Assembly: GCA_027858355.1 (NCBI GenBank)
Contig: JAQICW010000597.1
Coordinates: 1 to 5,449, forward strand
Reading direction: 5' to 3'
Source: Desulfobacula sp.
GTDB taxonomy: Bacteria; Desulfobacterota; Desulfobacteria; Desulfobacterales; Desulfobacteraceae
DNA: 5,449 nucleotides
Shown: positions 1 through 4,639 of the stretch, in pieces
Numbering within the stretch: the stretch's first letter is position 1
Layout: every line of letters starts with the position of its first letter
Program-made: the position numbers and the translations under genes
The notes under the pieces: model-generated
The model's input: the letters and a program-made list of their open reading frames with translations, nothing else
Told to the model about the DNA's origin: nothing
The model's database searches: none

Positions 1-207
1 GATAACGGAAGTGGAATTGATAAAGAGCATTTATCCAAGATCTTTAACCGGTTTTACAGGGTGGATAAAGCAAGAAGCAGGTATGAGGGTGGCACAGGCC
101 TTGGCCTTGCCATTGTTAAGCATATTGTTCAGTATCATGATGGAAAAATTGATGTTACCAGCATAAAAGATAAAGGCAGTTCCTTCAAAATCAATATTCC
201 TGTGTAG
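1..207 (+). CDS. PhoR-type sensor histidine kinase, C-terminal fragment (5' end outside window)
   Basis: This is the last 68 residues of a two-component sensor kinase, cut by the left edge. All of it lies in the HATPase_c ATP-binding domain. The fragment opens on the G1 box (DNGSGI, fragment residues 1-6), continues with an F-box-like segment ([10 protein letters not shown], 13-22) and has the G2 box [11 protein letters not shown] (30-40), then the short final strands ending in INIPV. The spacing and the [11 protein letters not shown] wording are typical of the PhoR/WalK group, so a phosphate-responsive PhoR is likely, but the sensor region that would settle this is missing. The kinase would autophosphorylate on a histidine upstream of the window and pass the phosphate to a response regulator. 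It stops at TAG 205-207 and is convergent with the next gene. Family is certain; the PhoR subtype is inference. Confidence 0.93.
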   Translation, partial: DNGSGIDKEHLSKIFNRFYRVDKARSRYEGGTGLGLAIVKHIVQYHDGKIDVTSIKDKGSSFKINIPV

Positions 208-225
208 TGCCAGGCCGAAAACGCC
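206..225 (+). repeat. Left copy of a 20-bp imperfect inverted repeat
   Basis: The 20 bases starting inside the kinase stop codon match the reverse complement of 1164-1183 at 17 of 20 positions. The shared core is AGTGCC, then a variable stretch, then CCGAAAAC and a terminal CC. The two copies face each other across the amidohydrolase gene. The match is seen directly; whether it marks a mobile segment, a dispersed genomic repeat or a chance similarity cannot be decided here. Confidence 0.55.
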
Positions 226-279
226 AATTTTAAATACTTACTTTGAAAATGCAAGGTTAATTTTTATTTTTTAAAAAAT
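226..279. terminator. Possible weak bidirectional terminator between convergent genes
   Basis: This AT-rich stretch separates two convergent genes. It contains an imperfect stem of ATTTT-AAA against TTT-G-AAAAT (about 227-250), followed by a T-rich run (261-272), and a perfect palindrome ATTTTTTAAAAAAT at 266-279 that touches the amidohydrolase stop. The stems are almost entirely A-T pairs, so they would be weak. Position between convergent genes is the main argument for a terminator role. Confidence 0.3.
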
Positions 280-1118
280 TATCCAAACAATAAGGCAGCA
301 TTTTCTCCCAATATTTGTTCCTTTTGAAGGGTGTTAATATTGGAGTTATCAATATCCTTGTAATATCTATCGGGTGTCAATAAGGGAAAATCCGTTCCAA
401 AAAGAACCTTTTCTATCACGCCTGCAGCAAAGGCAAGATTATAGATTTGTGAATCATATAAAAAGGGGGAAGCTGCCGTGTCATACCAGATATTTTTTAA
501 AACAGCTTTTGTCTCTTTTTTCATTATGTTGTAAAGAAAGATTCCCCCTCCCCAGTGAGCCAGTATGATTTTATTGTCAGGAAAGGTTTTGGCAAGCGTG
601 TATATTTGTTCCAGGGTAATGGGGGTTTTCCCGGGATATTTGTGTCCGACAGGTTCATTGGTGTGGATCATGCAGGGCAGGTTGCCTTTCTCTCTTAAAA
701 CGGTCATGACAGGATCAAGGAATGTCAAAGCTGCTTTGTCAATCCCGGAAAGGTAGAATGCCAGTTCTCCTGCACCGCAAAGACCTGCGTCAATACATCT
801 TCGGGTTTCATTGGCTGCGCCTGCCCAGGCGGCATCAAAACAGGCAAGCCCCTTAATCCTGTCCGGATATTTCCGGACTGACTCAATGATGACATCATTG
901 TTTGTCTTTGCATGGTCAGGGGTTCGCCAGGGGAAACCACAAATAATAGAGATATCAACCTGATACCTGTCCATTGATTTTAATAAGTCAACAATATTGC
1001 AGATATCTGCTTTTGGTGAGTTGTAAAGTAGTTTGAACTCTGGTTCATTGTTAAAGTATCTGGAACGGTCCTGTTTGACCTGTTCCGGGAAAATATGGGT
1101 ATGTGTATCAATAATCAT
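279..1118 (-). CDS. Metal-dependent amidohydrolase (Amidohydro_2 / COG2159-like TIM-barrel hydrolase)
   Basis: This 279-residue protein has the hallmarks of the amidohydrolase superfamily, Amidohydro_2 branch, cytosolic hydrolases or decarboxylases using a divalent metal in a TIM barrel. Visible metal-site motifs are D-T-H-T-H at residues 4-8 (H6, H8), a strand ending MIHTNEP (H152, with H159 nearby), ILAHWGGG (H188) and the late LFGTDFP aspartate (D243). E118 in GAGELAF may sit near the metal site. The length is normal for small members of the family. I chose the ATG at 1118, not the in-frame ATG at 1163, because it puts DTHTH at the very N-terminus as in relatives and is preceded by AGGA at an 8-base spacing. 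The substrate cannot be told from sequence. The gene stands alone, transcribed against both neighbours, so context gives no pathway. An inverted repeat pair brackets it. Confidence 0.9.
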   Translation of the reverse strand: MIIDTHTHIFPEQVKQDRSRYFNNEPEFKLLYNSPKADICNIVDLLKSMDRYQVDISIICGFPWRTPDHAKTNNDVIIESVRKYPDRIKGLACFDAAWAGAANETRRCIDAGLCGAGELAFYLSGIDKAALTFLDPVMTVLREKGNLPCMIHTNEPVGHKYPGKTPITLEQIYTLAKTFPDNKIILAHWGGGIFLYNIMKKETKAVLKNIWYDTAASPFLYDSQIYNLAFAAGVIEKVLFGTDFPLLTPDRYYKDIDNSNINTLQKEQILGENAALLFG

Positions 1119-1126
1119 ATCAATTA

Positions 1127-1130
1127 TCCT
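1127..1130 (-). promoter_or_regulatory. Ribosome binding site that fixes the amidohydrolase start
   Basis: On the minus strand AGGA lies 8 bases before the ATG at 1118. The alternative ATG at 1163 would place a hairpin across the start and add 15 hydrophobic residues before the DTHTH motif. The Shine-Dalgarno-like match supports the shorter protein. Confidence 0.6.
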
Positions 1131-1144
1131 AAATAGTATTTGAA

Positions 1145-1173
1145 CGAAAACTTGCCCAAACACGGGGTTTTCG
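1145..1173. other. Imperfect hairpin upstream of the amidohydrolase gene
   Basis: CGAAAAC (1145-1151) pairs perfectly with GTTTTCG (1167-1173), and inside it CCC (1155-1157) pairs with GGG (1164-1166) around a 6-base loop, leaving a 3-base TTG bulge. It overlaps the right inverted repeat copy and would lie in, or just upstream of, the amidohydrolase 5' leader. No U-run follows on either strand, so it does not look like an ordinary terminator. A structural part of a repeat element or an operator-like site are both possible. Confidence 0.4.
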
Positions 1174-1183
1174 GTCAGGCACT
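1164..1183 (-). repeat. Right copy of the 20-bp imperfect inverted repeat
   Basis: Read on the minus strand this begins AGTGCCTGACCGAAAAC and matches the left copy (206-225) at 17 of 20 positions; the mismatches are repeat positions 7, 9 and 18. It lies about 45 bases upstream of the amidohydrolase start. No target-site duplication is evident outside the two copies. Confidence 0.55.
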
Positions 1184-1201
1184 AAATAAATAGGTTAGTT
1201 A

Positions 1202-1230
1202 TTGTAAAATAGCCTAGGGCAATATATATT
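1202..1230 (+). promoter_or_regulatory. Candidate sigma70-type promoter of the tetrapyrrole operon
   Basis: TTGTAA (1202-1207, 4 of 6 to the -35 consensus) and TATATT (1225-1230, 5 of 6 to the -10 consensus) are separated by exactly 17 bases. Transcription would start near 1237 and leave a leader of roughly 75 bases before the ATG at 1314. The leader contains a small hairpin, CAAAC (1243-1247) with GTTTG (1252-1256). A near-palindrome fills the spacer (1209-1223) and may be an operator. This is a consensus match only. Confidence 0.5.
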
Positions 1231-1313
1231 AGTTTATTCTTGCAAACAAGGGTTTGAATAGTGTTTGATGGAAAATTGGCGGTTTTAGGGATAACATTAA
1301 ATAAAGGACAGGA

Positions 1314-1982
1314 ATGAAATATTATCCTATATTTCTTGATATAAAAGACAAGGATTGTCTTATCGTCGGAGGGGGGCCTGTAGGTGCGAGAAAGGCTGCA
1401 ACCCTTCAAAGATGCGGGGCAAATGTAAAAGTGATCAGTGATCATTTCACATCCTGGTTTGATGGTTTAAACACAACATCCATTTGTTTTGTGAAAAAAA
1501 GATATGAAAAAGAAGATGTGAAAGGGATGTTTTTTGTTTTTGCTGCCACCAATAATGCTGATTTGAACCGGCAGATAAAAGACGATGCCTCATTGCTCAA
1601 TATCCTCTGTAATGTGGCTGATGCCCCGGATAATAGTGATTTTCTACTTCCTTCGATAGTGGACAGGGGGGATCTGATTGTGGCTGTTTCAACATCTGGA
1701 TCAAGTCCTGCAATGGCAAAGAGAATCAAACAGGATCTTGAAAATCATTTTGGTCCTGAGTATGCGCAATTTTTACTTTTGATGGGAAATATTCGAAAAA
1801 GGCTTTTATCATCCGGCAGTACTCCAGATGATAATAAAGCAATATTTCATGCCCTTATTGAGAAAGGTGTCCTTGAGTTGATCCAGGCCAATGATGACAT
1901 AAAAATAAACGCGGTCTTATGCGATGTTCTTGGAAAGGAATATACGTATGAAGATCTTGTTTCTTCAAGGAGTGATGAATGA
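1314..1982 (+). CDS. Precorrin-2 dehydrogenase / sirohydrochlorin ferrochelatase-type protein (CysG N-domain, Met8p, SirC family)
   Basis: This cytosolic 222-residue enzyme oxidises precorrin-2 to sirohydrochlorin with NAD+, and some relatives also insert iron to give siroheme. The N-terminus is a Rossmann fold with the dinucleotide motif VGGGPVGARKAA (18-29), followed by a conserved FAATNN segment (76-81). The NVAD motif (100-103) supplies the aspartate matching the catalytic Asp of CysG and Met8p. The STSGSSPAMAKRIK signature (126-139) leads into the helical dimerisation and substrate domain. No C-terminal uroporphyrinogen methyltransferase domain follows, so this is the stand-alone form. 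The start at ATG 1314 has AAGGA five bases upstream. It is the first gene of the operon and overlaps the next gene by four bases (ATGA). In sulfate reducers its product feeds sulfite reductase cofactor and the siroheme-dependent haem route. Whether chelatase activity is present cannot be read from the sequence. Confidence 0.93.
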   Translation: MKYYPIFLDIKDKDCLIVGGGPVGARKAATLQRCGANVKVISDHFTSWFDGLNTTSICFVKKRYEKEDVKGMFFVFAATNNADLNRQIKDDASLLNILCNVADAPDNSDFLLPSIVDRGDLIVAVSTSGSSPAMAKRIKQDLENHFGPEYAQFLLLMGNIRKRLLSSGSTPDDNKAIFHALIEKGVLELIQANDDIKINAVLCDVLGKEYTYEDLVSSRSDE

Positions 1983-2815
1983 ATCTTCAAACTGCCCTAA
2001 TGGTGCTGCAGATAACAACCCTTCTCTATTTTATCAGTATGGCAGGGTATATTTTGTTTTTATTTAATCAAAAGAAAATTTATCAAAAAATAGCCTTTTA
2101 TTTTATTTCAACAGCCGTTGTTTTTCATTTTATCAGTATGATGATTTACACCATGGCAACACAGCATGTGCCCATACAGAATTTATCCCAGAGTTTATCC
2201 GTTGCAGCATTTTTTCTGGGCTGCATGTTTTTATTTTTCCAGTACAAATTTGATCTTAAAATTCTCGGGGTATTTGCTTCAATATTATTATTTGCTATCA
2301 TGGTGATTGTATTGATAATGCCAGAGGCAGCACCGGTGGAGAAAAATATTGTTTTAAAAGGATTCTGGCTTTATTCCCACATTGTTCTGGTGTTTACAGG
2401 TGAGGCATCTCTTGCATTGGCATGCGGAGCAGGGATTTTGTACTTATTGCAGGAAAAAGGGATTAAGACAAAAAGACCTGGTTTTTTTTACAAACGACTA
2501 CCCTCATTGGATTTTCTGGATAATGTTGGATATACCTGCTTGACCACAGGGTTTACCCTGCTTACCATCGGACTTGTGACAGGGTTTATTTATGCAAAAG
2601 TAATCTGGGGCAGATTCTGGAACTGGGATCCCAAAGAAGTATTCTCTGTGGGAACCTGGCTTGTGTATGCTGCCTTATTGCATCTACGCCTTTATTCTGG
2701 GTGGCGGGGTAGAAAATCAGCTATAATGACTATTATCGGATTTTTCATCATCATATTTACGTTCATCGGGGTCAATATGCTGTTAGGCGGCTATCACCAA
2801 ACCTTTACAAAATAA
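1979..2815 (+). CDS. ccsA: CcsA/HemX-like integral membrane cytochrome c assembly protein
   Basis: This 278-residue protein is very hydrophobic, with about eight predicted membrane segments (roughly 7-29, 37-57, 72-88, 94-114, 130-156, 185-207, 222-238, 247-268). The tryptophan-rich WWD motif of haem-handling proteins (W210, W214, W216, then DPKE 217-220) sits between segments six and seven. Histidines H50, H134, H235 and H273 are candidates for haem ligands. This places it in the CcsA/ResC/CcmC/HemX superfamily, which exports or presents haem for cytochrome c maturation. The start at ATG 1979 overlaps the preceding stop and has AAGGAG six bases upstream, so the two genes are probably translationally coupled. 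Placement directly before hemA is like that of HemX, a membrane protein that lowers HemA levels in Bacillus, so a regulatory role is an alternative. The family is clear; the choice between CcsA and HemX function is not. Confidence 0.88.
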   Translation: MNLQTALMVLQITTLLYFISMAGYILFLFNQKKIYQKIAFYFISTAVVFHFISMMIYTMATQHVPIQNLSQSLSVAAFFLGCMFLFFQYKFDLKILGVFASILLFAIMVIVLIMPEAAPVEKNIVLKGFWLYSHIVLVFTGEASLALACGAGILYLLQEKGIKTKRPGFFYKRLPSLDFLDNVGYTCLTTGFTLLTIGLVTGFIYAKVIWGRFWNWDPKEVFSVGTWLVYAALLHLRLYSGWRGRKSAIMTIIGFFIIIFTFIGVNMLLGGYHQTFTK

Positions 2816-2838
2816 AGAAAGAACAAAATAAAGAAAGA
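2807..2838 (+). repeat. Perfect 16-bp tandem duplication between ccsA and hemA
   Basis: The unit ACAAAATAAAGAAAGA occurs twice head to tail (2807-2822 and 2823-2838), followed by ACA and then the hemA ATG at 2842. The first copy contains the ccsA stop codon (2813-2815); both copies contain the purine-rich AAAGAAAGA stretch that serves as the poor hemA ribosome binding site. The duplication widens the gap between the ccsA stop and the hemA start from what would be 10 bases to 26. Confidence 0.9.
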
Positions 2839-2841
2839 ACA

Positions 2842-4119
2842 ATGTCAAAAATTATATTAATCGGCATAAATCATAAAACCGCACCTGTTGAACTCAGGGA
2901 AAAACTGTCTTTTTCCAGTGAAGAGACAATAGCTGCGCTTGAATTATTAAAGCAGGACAAGGATATTAAAGAAAGCCTTATCTTTTCTACCTGTAACAGG
3001 ACAGAAATTTTATATATCCCTGGAACGGGTGAACAGGTTGATAAAATTATTGAGTTTATTTCACATCATAAAAAAATTGATATTTCTGAATTTAAAAGTG
3101 CTTTATATGTTTATAAGGAAGATGAAGCGATCCTGCATTTATTTAAGGTTGCATCAAGCCTGGATTCAATGGTGGTAGGCGAACCCCAGATTTTGGGGCA
3201 GGTTAAACAGGCCTATAGGACTGCCGTGGAAAACAATGCCTCGGGTGTGATGCTGAATCGACTGATGCACAAAGCCTTTAATATTGCCAAAAAAGTCAGA
3301 AAAGAAACCGGGATAGGGGATAATGCGGTTTCCATCAGCTATGCAGCCATTGAGCTTGCCAAAAAAATTTTTTCAGACTTATCCCAGAAGAGTGTCATGC
3401 TGCTGGGTGCCGGGGAGATGGCGGAACTGGCAGTGGAGCACCTGTTATCCAATAATGTGAAGCAAATTATCGTCGCAAATCGAACCTTTAAAAAGGCAGT
3501 GAATCTTGCCGCTAAATTTAATGGACAGGCAGTCAAGTTTGAAGAAAGGGAAGATGCATTAAAGGATGTTGATATTATTATCAGTTCAACCGGTGCAACA
3601 GATTATGTGCTGACCGAGACCCAGGTCAAACAGGCCATGAAAAAAAGGCATCATAATACGCTTTTTTTTATTGATATTGCCGTTCCAAGGGATATTGATC
3701 CTAAAATAAACACGATTTCCAATGTCTATGTTTATGATATCGATGATTTGAAAAATATTGTGGAATCCAATATTGAGCAGAGGGGAAAAGAAACGGTCAA
3801 AGCTGAAAGATATATTGAAGAAGCAGTGGTAAAATTTCGCAAATGGATGGAAAACCTTGCCATTGTTCCGACGATTAAGGCTTTGAACGATAAAATGTCT
3901 TCCATTGTTGACATTGAATGTAAAAAAACCCTTTTAAATTTGAAACACCTTTCTCAAGAAGATATGGAGGCAATCAAACGCATGACCCAGGCCATTGCAA
4001 CCAGAACCATTCATGACCCCATCCTTTTTTTACGCAATACCGGTGACCACAGGGATGATTCCCTTTATCTCAATGTCACACGCCAATTGTTCAATATAGA
4101 CCTTCCCGAGGAAGAATAA
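2842..4119 (+). CDS. hemA: Glutamyl-tRNA reductase
   Basis: HemA reduces the glutamyl group of glutamyl-tRNA(Glu) with NADPH to glutamate-1-semialdehyde, the first step of C5-pathway tetrapyrrole synthesis in the cytosol. At 425 residues it has the normal length. The N-terminal catalytic domain shows GINHKTAPVELREKL (8-22), STCNRTE (49-55) with catalytic C51, H99 in the AILHLFKVASSLDSMVVGEPQILGQ block (96-120), and the conserved helix region to about 155. The NADPH domain carries LLGAGEMAE (187-195) and VANRT (211-215). The C-terminal dimerisation part follows from about 320. The ATG at 2842 places the conserved N-terminus correctly, although only a weak purine stretch precedes it, in a 16-bp tandem repeat. 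The residue matching the haem-linked Cys170 described for Salmonella HemA is isoleucine here (I170), so control by that cysteine is unlikely. It is the last gene of the operon. Confidence 0.98.
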   Translation: MSKIILIGINHKTAPVELREKLSFSSEETIAALELLKQDKDIKESLIFSTCNRTEILYIPGTGEQVDKIIEFISHHKKIDISEFKSALYVYKEDEAILHLFKVASSLDSMVVGEPQILGQVKQAYRTAVENNASGVMLNRLMHKAFNIAKKVRKETGIGDNAVSISYAAIELAKKIFSDLSQKSVMLLGAGEMAELAVEHLLSNNVKQIIVANRTFKKAVNLAAKFNGQAVKFEEREDALKDVDIIISSTGATDYVLTETQVKQAMKKRHHNTLFFIDIAVPRDIDPKINTISNVYVYDIDDLKNIVESNIEQRGKETVKAERYIEEAVVKFRKWMENLAIVPTIKALNDKMSSIVDIECKKTLLNLKHLSQEDMEAIKRMTQAIATRTIHDPILFLRNTGDHRDDSLYLNVTRQLFNIDLPEEE

Positions 4120-4127
4120 CCAAAAGT

Positions 4128-4163
4128 GCCAATTAAAGTTTGAGCTATGCTTTAATATCTGGC
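4128..4163 (+). terminator. Hairpin downstream of hemA, possible terminator or 3' stabiliser
   Basis: GCCA-ATTAAAG (4128-4138) can pair with CTTTAAT (4150-4156) and, across a 3-base bulge, TGGC (4160-4163), giving an 11-bp interrupted stem with an 11-base loop. It lies 8 bases after the hemA stop, where the operon should end. No U-run follows at once, so intrinsic termination would be weak. The segment GCCAATT (4128-4134) could instead pair with AATTGG (4167-4172), so two folds compete. Confidence 0.35.
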
Positions 4164-4184
4164 TGGAATTGGGCTATTTAATTC

Positions 4185-4212
4185 TTTACATTTTGTTTAA
4201 TTTTAGTGTATT
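4185..4212 (+). promoter_or_regulatory. Candidate promoter of dksA
   Basis: TTTACA (4185-4190, 5 of 6 to the -35 consensus) is followed after 16 bases by TGTATT (4207-4212, 4 of 6 to the -10 consensus). It sits in the AT-rich gap between hemA and dksA and would give a leader of about 40 bases. The region is generally AT-rich, so chance matches are likely. Confidence 0.35.
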
Positions 4213-4258
4213 GTTTTGTTCTGGATGTTCCTGTAATTTAAGATAAAGGGCAAATATA

Positions 4259-4621
4259 ATGAAAAAAAAAGATTTAGATTTTTTTAGAAATCTTTTGACC
4301 GATAGGCTTAAAGAGCTCCTTTCCCATGCTGACAGCACTGTAACCGGTATGACCAAACCAAAAGAAAATTTTGCCGATCCAACGGACAGAGCCTCCCATG
4401 AATCGGATAGAACTTTTGAACTTCGTATCAGAGACCGTGAACATAAATTGATCAAGAAAATAAAAAAAGCACTTGTGCGTATCGAAAATGAGACATTTGG
4501 ACTCTGTGAAGCTTGTGGGGAAGATATTGCCATTCAACGGATTAAGGCAAGACCTGTTACCACCCAATGCATTGACTGTAAAACCCGTGAAGAGGATATG
4601 GAGAAGGCTCTCGGAATTTAG
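4259..4621 (+). CDS. dksA: DksA family RNA polymerase-binding transcription factor
   Basis: DksA enters the secondary channel of RNA polymerase and, with ppGpp, lowers rRNA transcription and raises amino-acid biosynthesis promoters. The 120-residue protein has an N-terminal helix, then a coiled coil whose tip carries the diagnostic D-x-x-D-x-A motif (D40, D43, A45 in ADPTDRA). The four-cysteine zinc finger follows, with C83 and C86, then C104 and C107 (C-x2-C, 17 residues, C-x2-C) around the RIKARPVTTQCIDC block. Keeping both tip aspartates and all four cysteines argues for a working DksA rather than a degenerate TraR-like relative. Length is close to the short deltaproteobacterial DksA proteins and below the 151 residues of E. 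coli. The ATG at 4259 has AAGGG (4246-4250) at an 8-base spacing. A run of nine A follows the ATG. The TAG stop is followed in the same frame by the next gene. Confidence 0.95.
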   Translation: MKKKDLDFFRNLLTDRLKELLSHADSTVTGMTKPKENFADPTDRASHESDRTFELRIRDREHKLIKKIKKALVRIENETFGLCEACGEDIAIQRIKARPVTTQCIDCKTREEDMEKALGI

Positions 4622-4639
4622 CCTGCACAAGATAGTTCA

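Noticed and set aside
374..756. Two overlapping plus-strand open frames of about 64 residues opposite the amidohydrolase gene
   Set aside because: They lie wholly within the strongly supported gene on the other strand, show no recognisable motif and have no good ribosome binding site.
725..958. Minus-strand open frame of 77 residues within the amidohydrolase gene
   Set aside because: It is an out-of-frame reading of the same strand and the real frame carries all the metal-site motifs.
279..1118. Reading the amidohydrolase as a TatD-type DNase
   Set aside because: TatD also starts with an HxH motif, but the HTNEP, LAHWGGG and LFGTDFP segments fit the Amidohydro_2 branch better.
1119..1163. 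Longer amidohydrolase beginning at the ATG at 1163, adding 15 residues
   Set aside because: The extra residues are hydrophobic and unlike family N-termini, the start would sit in a hairpin and next to a repeat, and the ATG at 1118 has AGGA at proper spacing directly before the DTHTH motif.
1241..1260. Small hairpin CAAAC-AAGG-GTTTG in the hem operon leader as a riboswitch or attenuator
   Set aside because: A five-pair stem alone is expected often by chance and no known riboswitch core or leader peptide is visible around it.
1182..1729. Minus-strand open frames antisense to the precorrin-2 dehydrogenase and its leader
   Set aside because: They overlap the operon promoter region and a gene with clear family motifs, and the translated products have no recognisable features.
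4186..4630. Two minus-strand open frames of about 115 residues antisense to dksA
   Set aside because: DksA on the plus strand has its tip motif and complete zinc finger; the antisense products are serine- and phenylalanine-rich, as expected from reading lysine/glutamate-rich genes backwards.
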